Source: Evansella caseinilytica
GTDB taxonomy: Bacteria > Bacillota > Bacilli > Bacillales > Salisediminibacteriaceae
Direction: 5' to 3'
Assembly (NCBI RefSeq): GCF_900107275.1
Contig: NZ_FNPI01000003.1
Location: 292,807-356,806, forward strand
DNA: 64,000 bases
The position numbers and the translations under genes are program-made. A model generated the notes under the pieces. It saw only the letters and a program-made list of their open reading frames with translations, was not told the DNA's origin and ran no database searches. Shown in pieces: positions 1 to 7,905 of the stretch (its first letter is position 1; the number at the start of each line of letters is the position of its first letter).

Positions 1-168
1 TTTTTGCTCGCTATCCTTGGAATCAGCGGACTTGTCGGCATCGGCATCGGGTTGTCCGAAAACAGCTTGGTGGTTATTGCTGGCTCTGTTCTCCTGTCCG
101 TCGCTTCGATCGGCATCGGGTTCAGCCAAAAGAGCAAAGGAACGAAGAAGCAACGAGCGGACACCTGA
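1..168 (+). CDS. ylaF: YlaF-like small membrane protein (DUF5325), 3' part
   Basis: The reading frame is open from the first base and stops with TGA at 166-168, giving the last 55 residues. They form two hydrophobic stretches rich in Gly, Ile and Val, separated by a short SEN-containing turn, and then a basic tail (QKSKGTKKQRADT). This matches the shape of the short two-helix YlaF/DUF5325 membrane proteins. In B. subtilis ylaF lies close to yktC, as here. The start lies outside the window. The function is unknown, and the assignment rests on topology and gene order. Confidence 0.6.
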   Translation, partial: FLLAILGISGLVGIGIGLSENSLVVIAGSVLLSVASIGIGFSQKSKGTKKQRADT

Positions 169-192
169 CCCTGTCATTTGTCCAACCGGATC

Positions 193-234
193 AAGGATGC
201 CGCAAGCTGACATTTCTGCTTGCGGCATCCTTTT
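193..234 (+). terminator. Rho-independent terminator after the ylaF-like gene
   Basis: A 14-bp stem (aaggatgccgcaag pairing with cttgcggcatcctt) is followed by a short T run. It lies 25 bases after the stop codon. Confidence 0.7.
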
Positions 235-256
235 CCATATCCTGGCGTTGAGCAAC

Positions 257-300
257 GTGACGATGAGATTCGCAGGCGCTGTTTCCCGCACTTTTTGAAC
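257..300 (-). repeat. Repeat family B, truncated copy
   Basis: Read on the minus strand, it starts GTTCAAAAAGTGCGGGAAAC and runs on through CAGCGCCTGCGAATCTCATCG. This is nearly identical to the first 45 bases of the copies at 4399 and 58664. The match then stops, so this is a fragment. Confidence 0.65.
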
Positions 301-333
301 TTCACCTACACAATGATTGTTCAAAAATCCCGT

Positions 334-1113
334 TTATTTATTGATAATGCTCAAAACATCTTGATAGATGGAAGGCTTGGCCGCCAGGAATGTATCCTTC
401 TCAAGAAAAGTCAGTTCACTCCCCTTGTCATTCGTCATTATCCCGCCAACCTCTTTCAGAATGACGCTGCCGCCGGCGATGTCCCAAGGAGCCAAATTGT
501 GGCTGATATAAGCGTCAAGTCTTCCGGCTGCAACATAAGCGATTTCCAATGCGGCCGAGCCGTATGTTCTTATGCCTCTCGCTTTTCTCACCAGTTCCTC
601 CAAGCGGCGATCGTTAATAATCCACCCGGCATTTATGCTTAAGATCGCTTCATTTAACGGGCTTTCAATTAGCCGCGGCAATGGCGCGCCGTTCAAAAAT
701 GCCCCTCGGCCTTTCCGGCTTGTAAAGAGCTCGTCGCCCATCACATCATAAACAATTCCGATCATTCCCTCGCCTTCTTGAAAAATTCCGAGCGATATTG
801 CAAAAAATCTTTCCTGATGCACAAAATTCATTGTTCCATCGATAGGATCCAATATCCAGACAACACCGGTCAAATCTTTTACCGCTTGCGCAGAACCTTC
901 TTCCCCCATTAATCGATGGTCGGGAAAGGCTGCCGCCAGCTTTTCTTGAAAGAAATTTTCCACCCCTTTATCAACGTCTGTTACTAAATCATCCTGATCT
1001 GCCTTCGTTGATATTTGAAAGGACTCTTTCATCTTCACTAATATGTACTCCCTCGCTTCCTTTGTCCAATCGAGGGCTGTTTCATAAATTTCATCCCAAT
1101 TAATCGTTGCCAT
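334..1113 (-). CDS. suhB: Inositol monophosphatase family protein (SuhB/YktC)
   Basis: A 259-residue Mg-dependent, Li-sensitive phosphatase of the inositol-1-monophosphatase family. The metal and substrate motifs are intact: GEEG near residues 70-73, WILDPIDGTMNFVH at about 86-99 and WDIAGG at about 210-215. The start follows the strong site GAGGAGG. Its place beside ykzI- and yktB-like genes corresponds to yktC of B. subtilis. The family hydrolyses inositol monophosphate and some other sugar phosphates. The physiological substrate in Bacillus cannot be read from sequence, so a role in inositol metabolism is only an inference. Confidence 0.9.
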   Translation of the reverse strand: MATINWDEIYETALDWTKEAREYILVKMKESFQISTKADQDDLVTDVDKGVENFFQEKLAAAFPDHRLMGEEGSAQAVKDLTGVVWILDPIDGTMNFVHQERFFAISLGIFQEGEGMIGIVYDVMGDELFTSRKGRGAFLNGAPLPRLIESPLNEAILSINAGWIINDRRLEELVRKARGIRTYGSAALEIAYVAAGRLDAYISHNLAPWDIAGGSVILKEVGGIMTNDKGSELTFLEKDTFLAAKPSIYQDVLSIINK

Positions 1114-1140
1114 GCTGCGTCCTCCTCATTAAGGATATAA

Positions 1141-1287
1141 GAGTCTGTTCAAAAAGGCAATGGTTCCGCCCGATGCAACCAGCTACGAGAAAACCACTCA
1201 TAGCCGGTTTGAAAGGAATGCACCGGCTTTACTCATTGCATCGTGTATGTTCAAAAAGATAAAAAGCGATCTTTTTGAACATACACG
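1141..1287. repeat. Repeat family A, copy 1 (basic form)
   Basis: A full basic-form copy. It opens with GTTCAAAAAGGCAATGG at 1147, contains the palindromic ACCACTCATAGCCGG part, and closes with a long hairpin at 1242-1287 (cgtgtatgttcaaaaagat pairing with atctttttgaacatacacg). It lies between the ykzI-like gene and suhB, both read on the minus strand. Confidence 0.85.
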
Positions 1288-1383
1288 ATAAGAATCATCA
1301 TTTACTTCCCTTATATATCACAATCTGTCGCCAACAAGCAAACAGATTGCTAGCGGCAGGGACAGAAATGCCATGCGGAAAGC

Positions 1384-1416
1384 CAAAAAAGTGAACCTCT
1401 AAGGCTCACTTTTTTA
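1384..1416 (-). terminator. Terminator overlapping the end of the ykzI-like gene
   Basis: Read on the minus strand, a hairpin (GTGAGCC, TTAGAG, GTTCAC) is flanked by A and T runs. The first arm overlaps the end of the coding region. Confidence 0.6.
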
Positions 1417-1594
1417 AGCGAAGATACTCGTTCCTCAGACGCTCCAGTTTTTTCTTGCTCCGGTGAATTTGCTCATGATCCTTGGCTTGAAGCGCATCAT
1501 GTAAAGTAAGGAGCTCGTAGTCAATCTCCATTTTTAAGACAGGAATTCGTTTTTCTATATCGACACTTCTTAATGTTTGAATGACCTTCTCCAT
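1406..1594 (-). CDS. Small helical protein, YkzI-like
   Basis: A 62-residue charged protein, predicted largely alpha-helical, with a Lys/Arg/Leu-rich C-terminus (KKLERLRNEYLRLKK) that could form a coiled coil. The start is preceded by AAAGGGGTG. Size and position between the yktB and yktC genes match ykzI of B. subtilis. I assign it by synteny, not by a recognised domain. No function is known. Confidence 0.6.
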   Translation of the reverse strand: MEKVIQTLRSVDIEKRIPVLKMEIDYELLTLHDALQAKDHEQIHRSKKKLERLRNEYLRLKK

Positions 1595-1959
1595 TATCTA
1601 CACCCCTTTTCAAGTTTTCTATCTTCGTTGATGCAGATCAACGATGGCACTTCGGTTCCTATGTCCGTCTAATCACTCTCTGATCGGCGGGGAGTTCCGC
1701 GTGATTTTTCAATCCGCTGCTTTCGTCTGACCGCAGTTGCTTCCCCTCAGGTTTGATTCCGCGCCTTTTATTTACAAGCGACGTTATGATTACTTTAGTT
1801 TATGTGAGAGGAACGCTGTTGGTAACGATTTTCTGATGTTGTTCCCGCTTTTCCACTTTTGCGGTCATTGCTCCTCGCCACCATTCGACAAGCATCGTTT
1901 TTTATTTCCGTTTCGCTTTATGCTACACTAAGCAGAGAAGAAAAAGGAGTGACGTTTCA
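1595..1959. other. Divergent promoter region between ykzI-like gene and yktB
   Basis: The 365 bases hold no convincing gene. The only signals are the two ribosome binding sites at the edges and a possible -10 (TACACT, about 1923-1928) ahead of yktB. Confidence 0.4.
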
Positions 1960-2604
1960 ATGAGTTTCAATGGATTCTGTAAAGACGACTTTCGCGTTTT
2001 TGCGATTGAAGGATTAGATGCAAGGATGGACGAAATCAAAAACCGGGTCCAGCCGAAGCTGCATACATTAGGTGAAGAATTTTCCCGATATTTAGCCGAG
2101 AAAACCGGACAGGAAATGTATTACCATGTCGCCAAGCATGCCAGGAGGACAGTCAATCCGCCAAAGGATACGTGGGTGGCATTTGCTAACAATAAGCGCG
2201 GCTATAAAATGCTGCCGCATTTTCAAATCGGTCTGTTCAGAACACATGTGTTTGTTTGGTTTGCCGTAATATACGAGTCTCCGGTGAAGGAAAAAATAGG
2301 TGAAGCCTTTGCAGAACAGCTACAGGAAATCAAATTGCATATTCCAAGTTCGTATCAATGGTCCGTCGACCATACTAAACCGGATACAGTGGATCACGGA
2401 CATCTTTCCGATGAAACACTTCGGGAAATGTTTCATCGGCTTGCCAAAGTCAAAAAAGCGGAGCTGCTGTGCGGAATGAACCTGCCAAGTGAAGATCCTG
2501 CCGTCAAAGACGGGCGGCTGCTGACAGAAAAAATAAAAGAAGCTTTCAATATTCTCCTTCCATTATACCATATCAGCATGCGAGTATACGAAAATGAAGC
2601 TTAA
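1960..2604 (+). CDS. yktB: YktB, UPF0637 (DUF1054) protein
   Basis: A 214-residue cytosolic protein of the UPF0637 family, conserved in Bacilli. The family-typical opening (MSFNGFCKDDFRVFAIEGLDARM) and the HVFVWFAVIYESPVKE-like middle are present. The length matches B. subtilis YktB. It starts 7 bases after AAAAAGGAGTGA. Structures in the family suggest a small-molecule or heme-binding fold, but no biochemical role is established. It is transcribed alone and ends at a terminator. Confidence 0.9.
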   Translation: MSFNGFCKDDFRVFAIEGLDARMDEIKNRVQPKLHTLGEEFSRYLAEKTGQEMYYHVAKHARRTVNPPKDTWVAFANNKRGYKMLPHFQIGLFRTHVFVWFAVIYESPVKEKIGEAFAEQLQEIKLHIPSSYQWSVDHTKPDTVDHGHLSDETLREMFHRLAKVKKAELLCGMNLPSEDPAVKDGRLLTEKIKEAFNILLPLYHISMRVYENEA

Positions 2605-2610
2605 ACCACC

Positions 2611-2649
2611 GGGATGTCTCAGCTTTTTAGACATCCTTCCGTTTTTTTT
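2611..2649 (+). terminator. Terminator of yktB
   Basis: Stem ggatgtct pairing with agacatcc, followed by a run of T at 2642-2649. Confidence 0.75.
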
Positions 2650-2845
2650 ATCCTAGTTTTCCTTCTCCCGCTGCCGGTATGCGATCGCACCCCTTTCTAT
2701 CCACTCCGCTTTCCCGGTTTCCCAAGCTTTTTATTGTCCGGCCATCCTCTTTTACTTTGCAAGCATTGCTGAATTTGGTATACTCTTTTTGTTTTATAAC
2801 AAGGCTACAAATATAGCACGACCTAATGATGATGAGGTGATTTTA

Positions 2846-4327
2846 TTGTCGAAACAGCATATGACTCCTTTATTTGACGGGCTGCTGCAGCATATCAGAC
2901 AAAAGCCCGTTCCATTCCATATTCCCGGTCATAAGGGCGGGGCAGGAGTGGATACCCATTTCCGTGAATTCATCGGTGATAATGCGTTATCACTGGATTT
3001 AATCAATATTGCGCCGCTGGATGATTTACACCATCCTGCAGGAATTATTCAAGAAGCGCAAATGCTGGCAGCCGAAGCGTTTGGAGCGGAGCATACTTTC
3101 TTTTCCGTACAAGGAACGAGCGGTGCGATCATGACGATGATTATGAGTGTTTGCGGCCCAGGCGAAAAAATTATTGTGCCGAGAAACGTACATAAATCCA
3201 TTATGTCCGCCATCGTCTTTTCCGGTGCTACACCGATCTTTATTCATCCGGAAATTGACGAAAGATTGGGGATTTCCCATGGAATTACCGTGGAAGCGGT
3301 GGAAAAAGCATTGAAAGCCCATCCTGATGCCAAAGGACTCGTCGTCATCAATCCGACTTATTTTGGTGTGTCTGCGAATCTGCGCACCATAGTAGATATT
3401 GCTCATGAATACGCCATCCCGGTTCTGGTGGATGAGGCGCACGGCGTGCATATACACTTCAGCGATGAACTGCCATTATCCGCAATGCAGGCGGGGGCGG
3501 ATATGGCGGCAACGAGCGTTCACAAATTAGGTGGATCATTGACGCAAAGCTCGGTTTTAAATGTTCAGGGGAAGCTTGTCTCACCTTACCGTATTCAAAG
3601 CATCATCAGCATGCTAACAACGACGTCCACCTCGTATTTATTATTGGCATCTCTGGATACCGCGCGCAGACAGCTTGCTTTACACGGCCGGGAAAAATTG
3701 TCGGAAGCTATTGCCTTAGCAGAAAAAACGCGCGCTGAACTGAATAACATACCTGGAATATATTGCCCGGGAAAAGAGCTGTTAAACGATCTTGCTATTT
3801 ACGACATGGACCCGACAAAACTAATTATTTCAATGAAAAATCTCGGTATTTCCGGACATGAAACAGAAGGTTGGTTGAGGGAAAAATATAATATCGAAGT
3901 GGAATTATCGGATCTGTACAATATTCTCTGCATCATCACTTTTGGCGATACCGAAAAGGAAACGGCGTTACTTGTGAAGGCGTTAAAAGAGTTGTCCGAG
4001 CAACAGCAACAGTTGATCCGCGAACACAAGGAGGAAAAGCTCGATGTATATGTACCGCGCATTCCTACTTTGGCCTTATCTCCGCGCGACGCCTTTTACG
4101 CGGAGACGGAAGTCATTCCTCTGACGCGTTCTGCTGGAAGAATAAGCGCCGAATTTGTCATGGTATACCCCCCTGGGATTCCGCTTGTCATTCCAGGCGA
4201 GATTATCGATGAAGAAAACTTGGATTATATTAAAAAAAATATTGAGGCCGGCTTGCCTGTACAAGGACCCGAGGACCCGACACTGAAAACCATTCGCGTG
4301 ATACAGGAGAGAAAAGCGATAAGTTAA
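2846..4327 (+). CDS. speA: Arginine decarboxylase, fold-type I (SpeA)
   Basis: A PLP-dependent decarboxylase that converts arginine to agmatine, the first step of polyamine synthesis in Bacilli. It belongs to the Orn/Lys/Arg decarboxylase major domain family. The PLP lysine lies in SVHKLGGS near residue 227, after the conserved LVDEAHGVH cofactor segment. The C-terminal domain contains EFVMVYPPGIP and GLPVQGPEDPTL. I choose the TTG start at 2846: GATGAGGTGA lies just upstream, and the 493-residue product then matches the family. The longer frame from 2789 lacks a good site. Lysine decarboxylase activity is an alternative in this family. Confidence 0.93.
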   Translation: MSKQHMTPLFDGLLQHIRQKPVPFHIPGHKGGAGVDTHFREFIGDNALSLDLINIAPLDDLHHPAGIIQEAQMLAAEAFGAEHTFFSVQGTSGAIMTMIMSVCGPGEKIIVPRNVHKSIMSAIVFSGATPIFIHPEIDERLGISHGITVEAVEKALKAHPDAKGLVVINPTYFGVSANLRTIVDIAHEYAIPVLVDEAHGVHIHFSDELPLSAMQAGADMAATSVHKLGGSLTQSSVLNVQGKLVSPYRIQSIISMLTTTSTSYLLLASLDTARRQLALHGREKLSEAIALAEKTRAELNNIPGIYCPGKELLNDLAIYDMDPTKLIISMKNLGISGHETEGWLREKYNIEVELSDLYNILCIITFGDTEKETALLVKALKELSEQQQQLIREHKEEKLDVYVPRIPTLALSPRDAFYAETEVIPLTRSAGRISAEFVMVYPPGIPLVIPGEIIDEENLDYIKKNIEAGLPVQGPEDPTLKTIRVIQERKAIS

Positions 4328-4356
4328 CTTACTTTATGAATGCGTTCTTGACATAC

Positions 4357-4395
4357 AAAAAAGGTGGTCTTCCAAAAGCTCGACCACCTTTTTTA
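4357..4395 (+). terminator. Terminator of speA
   Basis: Perfect stem AAAAAAGGTGGTC / GACCACCTTTTTT with a short loop. It is A/T-flanked, so it could act on both strands. Confidence 0.85.
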
Positions 4396-4398
4396 ATA

Positions 4399-4548
4399 GG
4401 ATGTTCACAAAGTCCGGGAAACAGCGCCTGCGAATCTCATCGTTGCGGTGTCCCCGCGCTGCTCACGTACGTGTGGTGTACGCTGCGCTGCTCGGTCCTG
4501 CCGCGCCTCGACCTTCTTGCCGCTGTTATGTCCTCCTTTTTGAACACC
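4399..4548 (+). repeat. Repeat family B, full-length copy
   Basis: About 150 bp bounded by GTTCACAAAG on the left and CTTTTTGAAC on the right. The core contains CGGGAAACAGCGCCTGCGAA and the GC-rich GTACGCTGCGCTGCTCG. It is the only complete B copy in the window and lies between the speA terminator and the DUF3055 gene. Confidence 0.75.
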
Positions 4549-4560
4549 TATCTTTTAAAC

Positions 4561-4863
4561 TTATTCATTGTACTGTACTTCAAGAGAGGTATAGGGCAAC
4601 GTCACCGCCAGAAACTCCGAAATCGCCTCCGCTTCCTTGTGATCGGTTAGCTTAAACACCTTTCGCAAATGCTCAATGTCCTTTGCATCTTCCGCACACA
4701 TCAAAAAGGAACGTCCCGTTTGCATACAAGTAATGAGTGGCTTTCCAAAAAACATATTCGTGTACATAATTCCAAAATCATAGCGGACATTTTCTGTCGT
4801 AATCCCAATAAACCGGACATTCACACGTTCCGTTTCGTCATAAAGCTGCTCATACATTTCCAT
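4561..4863 (-). CDS. DUF3055 (SAV0927-like) cytosolic protein
   Basis: A protein of about 100 residues that resembles the DUF3055/SAV0927 family of Firmicutes. The telling parts are YDETERVNVRFIG, TTENVRYDFGIMYT and PLITCMQTGRSFLM. I prefer the ATG at 4861-4863, which lies 8 bases behind AAGGAGG; an ATG six bases upstream would be too close to that site. The family has a small alpha/beta fold of unknown function. The gene is monocistronic. Confidence 0.75.
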   Translation of the reverse strand: MEMYEQLYDETERVNVRFIGITTENVRYDFGIMYTNMFFGKPLITCMQTGRSFLMCAEDAKDIEHLRKVFKLTDHKEAEAISEFLAVTLPYTSLEVQYNE

Positions 4864-4996
4864 GGACATCCCCTCCTTTTAAATAATCAGAATTTTCTTA
4901 ATTATACCTTTTTAAATTTGTAATTGCAATTACTTTGTATATAAATCGGATTAGTTAAAAAATAAGATGAAACCAGACGACGAAGTGAAATAAAAA

Positions 4997-5437
4997 TTAC
5001 TTGATGAAGTTTTCACTTTTTGCTTCTATAAATCGGATTAACTCGTTCACAAAATCAATGTCTTGTCTTGTAAAGCGATACGATTTGTTTTTGGTGGAAA
5101 TAGAGATGATATACTCCAGCCGGCGGTTGCTTGAAAATATCGGCGCCAGAATGCGCTGTTCTTCATTTTCTGCCAAGAGGAATGATACTTGCTGGTTGCA
5201 TAATGAAACAAAGCCAAAGCCAAATTGCCTTTTCGTCGCTTCTATTTTTCCGAAAGTATAAATCGTTTTGCACTCTCCATGAACATCTGGGGCTAGGATT
5301 GTAATGAAGCAATACTTATCAACACATTTATGAATAGCCTTAAATACTTTGAACAAAAAATCATTTTTATCCTGGGCGTAATCATAGGCCAGTCCAACTT
5401 GTAATCTCACTTCATCTAAAAAATCGGATTTTCTCAT
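4997..5437 (-). CDS. Hypothetical protein, possibly GAF-like
   Basis: A 146-residue soluble protein starting behind TTAGGAGGTTG. I do not recognise it with certainty. The layout (N-terminal helix, mixed strands, then a C-terminal YRFTRQDIDFVNELIRFIEA helix) resembles a GAF or similar sensory domain, where a final aromatic-acidic helix is common. Two cysteines (KCVDKYC) lie near residue 40. The flanks are unusually A/T-rich. A signalling role would be a guess. Confidence 0.6.
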   Translation of the reverse strand: MRKSDFLDEVRLQVGLAYDYAQDKNDFLFKVFKAIHKCVDKYCFITILAPDVHGECKTIYTFGKIEATKRQFGFGFVSLCNQQVSFLLAENEEQRILAPIFSSNRRLEYIISISTKNKSYRFTRQDIDFVNELIRFIEAKSENFIK

Positions 5438-5617
5438 ATTTTCAACCTCCTAACCTCAAGGAATCCAGATTTTAAGCTTGTTTTACTTAGTTTATACAGA
5501 ATAGCATATTTTAATTTTTTTGTTTGTCATCTTTTGTCAAATAAAAATACTTTTTTTCAAAAATTTTTAAAGAGTGCACCTCACCTTGCTTCGTGTTTGC
5601 TAGCAATCTTTTTAAAC

Positions 5618-5662
5618 AAACACAAAAAGAGTCCAAAAGGGGGACCCCTGATGAGACTCTTA
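5618..5662 (-). terminator. Terminator of the M23 peptidase operon
   Basis: Read on the minus strand: AGAGTC, a loop containing GGGGTCCCC, then GACTCT and TTTTTGTGTTT. It lies 80 bases past the M23 gene. The rest of 5438-5741 is A/T-rich and holds no gene I can support. Confidence 0.65.
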
Positions 5663-5741
5663 GTATTCGGCTACGGATATTGACGTGTTTTTTCAGAGTG
5701 AAATGATTACCGCCTTCTGCTAAAGCTTCTAAATAGTACAG

Positions 5742-6869
5742 CTACTTCCAGATTCCCGTTAATATCGTCTGCACCTCTTCCGGCGAGTACGACTTCCAAA
5801 ACAGCTCGCCATAAATTAATAAGTCTTGATGAAGATGCAGTCCGCCGCCATCCTGATTCACCGAATGGCTTGTACCGGAGTTGCCGACATAGCCGATCAC
5901 CGTCGAACTGTCCACGCGATCTCCGACGGCCAAATCCTCCGGTATGCTATCGAGATGGGCAAAACGATTCATGACTCCATTTGGATATTGAACCCACACC
6001 TGCTGTCCACGCAGACGATCTAAAATATAATCCGGCGTAAAGCCCGCTTCTGCCGCAATCGCTAAGTCAACATTTCGCTCCTCTGGAGATGAATACTCGG
6101 TAAAATCGTGATCGGCGCGAACGACGATCCCCTCCGCCATGGCATATATCGGTGTATCTGTCGTGATTTCCGCACCTGAGGCATAATCGTACCAATCGAT
6201 GCCTTCATGATAACCGTTTCGATAGTTCCGCGGCGCTCCAGGCAAATGGCCGGGAATTACACTTACGGCAGCTTCCTGAATCGGCTTTTCCAAAAACGAC
6301 AGCAGTTCGATCATTTCGGCCACTGTCATTGAGTTAGTGTCAAACCGCTCGTTATTCGGCTGACTGAAAGTATGGATCGCTTCTTCCTCCCAATAAAATG
6401 AAACGCTGTATTCACCCGCTGCCTCCGCGAGCTTCACCCCGAGGCCTTTCTCGATAAAAGCTTCTGTCACATAAGGCGTCCCTTCTTCATCCAACAGCAG
6501 CAGAATATCGTCGGCTGCCAAGTACTTCCCGTTTTTTTCCAGCACAGGCACTTCGAAAACAAGCTTAAATTCCGTTTCGTAAAGGTGGATGACTAATGCT
6601 TTATGAACATCGTCATACTCAAACGATCCGTCAATCAAGTCCAGCAGCGCTTTCACTTCCACCACCCGGTGATTTTGCAGTTCCGTGATTTCCACGTTGA
6701 TCGTATTTCTTATTTCCTCTTGTTCAGCCGGCTCCTGAGACTCCGTAGTCATTTCATCGGTTATGTCTGCGTTCTCTCCCTCACGGCCGCCATTCTCCTC
6801 TTCTGACGGGGACAGATTGCATCCTGCGACGAAAACCGCAGCAATGAAATAAAATACAATCTTTTTCAT
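5742..6869 (-). CDS. Lipoprotein with M23 (LytM-type) peptidase domain
   Basis: A 375-residue exported lipoprotein. The signal peptide ends in a lipobox, FVAGC, with the lipidated Cys at 17. An acidic linker follows, then an uncharacterised middle part. The M23 domain covers about 200-360: HEGID gives zinc ligands H221 and D225, and GLHLHQDL gives H345 and H347. All the usual M23 zinc and catalytic residues are therefore present, and cleavage of peptidoglycan cross-links outside the membrane is likely. It lies 16 bases behind the deacetylase gene, so the pair is one operon for envelope modification. A domain insertion between the HxxxD and HxH motifs makes the M23 part longer than usual. Confidence 0.85.
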   Translation of the reverse strand: MKKIVFYFIAAVFVAGCNLSPSEEENGGREGENADITDEMTTESQEPAEQEEIRNTINVEITELQNHRVVEVKALLDLIDGSFEYDDVHKALVIHLYETEFKLVFEVPVLEKNGKYLAADDILLLLDEEGTPYVTEAFIEKGLGVKLAEAAGEYSVSFYWEEEAIHTFSQPNNERFDTNSMTVAEMIELLSFLEKPIQEAAVSVIPGHLPGAPRNYRNGYHEGIDWYDYASGAEITTDTPIYAMAEGIVVRADHDFTEYSSPEERNVDLAIAAEAGFTPDYILDRLRGQQVWVQYPNGVMNRFAHLDSIPEDLAVGDRVDSSTVIGYVGNSGTSHSVNQDGGGLHLHQDLLIYGELFWKSYSPEEVQTILTGIWK

Positions 6870-6885
6870 CTATATCATCCTTTGT

Positions 6886-7749
6886 CTACCTGATTAACTC
6901 TGGTGCGACGATCTCATATCCTTTTTCTCGTAATCCGGTAACGATCGCTTGCAGTGCGTCCTTTGTAAATTCCCGATCATGCATCAGCAAATTGGCCCCG
7001 TCTCTTAAATACGGCGATTCCACCATGATTTCTGCCAACGCTCCCGCTTCCATATACTCGGCTACCCAGTCATAGCCGTATGTCCAATTCATCCATTGCA
7101 TTCCTTCCTCTTCTGCCACCTGCTTGGAAACTTCGGTGTTGCTGCCAAACGGAGCCCGGAGAAATCGGGGACGCTTCCCGGTGATTTCTTCAATAAGCTC
7201 GTTCAATTCAACAATTTGTTCCCGCTGCTCCTCTGCGGATAGCTCTGCCAAATTGAAATGGTTCATCGTATGGTTGCCGATTTCAAATCCAAGCTCATGG
7301 ATTTCTCTCAGCTTTTCGCGATCTTCTTCAGACGTAAGCCGTTGCCCATTGATGAAAAAGATTGCACCTGCATTTAATTCGTGCAGTATATGGGCCATTT
7401 CCAGTGCATTATCATTCCCCGGAGATAAAAAGGCGTCATCTATCGTCAATAAAACGACATTTTTTGGGGCGTCTGTTCCTGCCAACGGAACAACGGAATG
7501 GCTGCTGTCGATTTCATAAGCAGGCGCTTGAACAACCGCTGCACCGTTCCGGTCGCCATCATCCAATTCATTCTGTGCCTCCGCTTCCCCATCTGTTTTC
7601 CCAGCAGAACTTTCCGCTTCTGCTGCCTCGTCGGCCACGTTGTTTTCTTCTGGGATTTGTCCCTGCGGCGGCTTTTCCTCGGGAGAACATCCGGCCGCCA
7701 GAAAAATCAATATTGTTATACAGCCTGCCGATTGCCATTTTTTTTTCAT
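6886..7749 (-). CDS. Polysaccharide deacetylase lipoprotein
   Basis: A lipoprotein of 287 residues whose signal peptide ends in FLAAGC. An acidic, low-complexity linker of about 70 residues tethers a NodB-type carbohydrate esterase 4 domain. The domain motifs are LTIDDAF (metal and base aspartates), HTMNHFNLAEL (HxxxH metal site) and LRAPFGSN. The reaction is probably de-N-acetylation of peptidoglycan or another wall glycan. The start at 7749 has GAGAGGAG upstream; an upstream extension to 7866 lacks a site and would bury the signal peptide. It is the first gene of an operon with the M23 lipoprotein. Confidence 0.87.
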   Translation of the reverse strand: MKKKWQSAGCITILIFLAAGCSPEEKPPQGQIPEENNVADEAAEAESSAGKTDGEAEAQNELDDGDRNGAAVVQAPAYEIDSSHSVVPLAGTDAPKNVVLLTIDDAFLSPGNDNALEMAHILHELNAGAIFFINGQRLTSEEDREKLREIHELGFEIGNHTMNHFNLAELSAEEQREQIVELNELIEEITGKRPRFLRAPFGSNTEVSKQVAEEEGMQWMNWTYGYDWVAEYMEAGALAEIMVESPYLRDGANLLMHDREFTKDALQAIVTGLREKGYEIVAPELIR

Positions 7750-7905
7750 TACCAATGCTCCTCTCGCCCGACATATCCGCTTGCATTGTATCACAGCCGA
7801 AATGTCCGGGCAAACGAACTTGATCAACAGTATCTGCCATTGAATAAGACGACATAAACTGCACATAATGTTACAGTACTTTAAGAAAGGTAGTGTTAAA
7901 TAACT

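Noticed and set aside
4401..4655. Two overlapping frames of 84 and 104 codons after speA
   Set aside because: They cover the family B repeat and run antisense into the DUF3055 gene, with no ribosome site.
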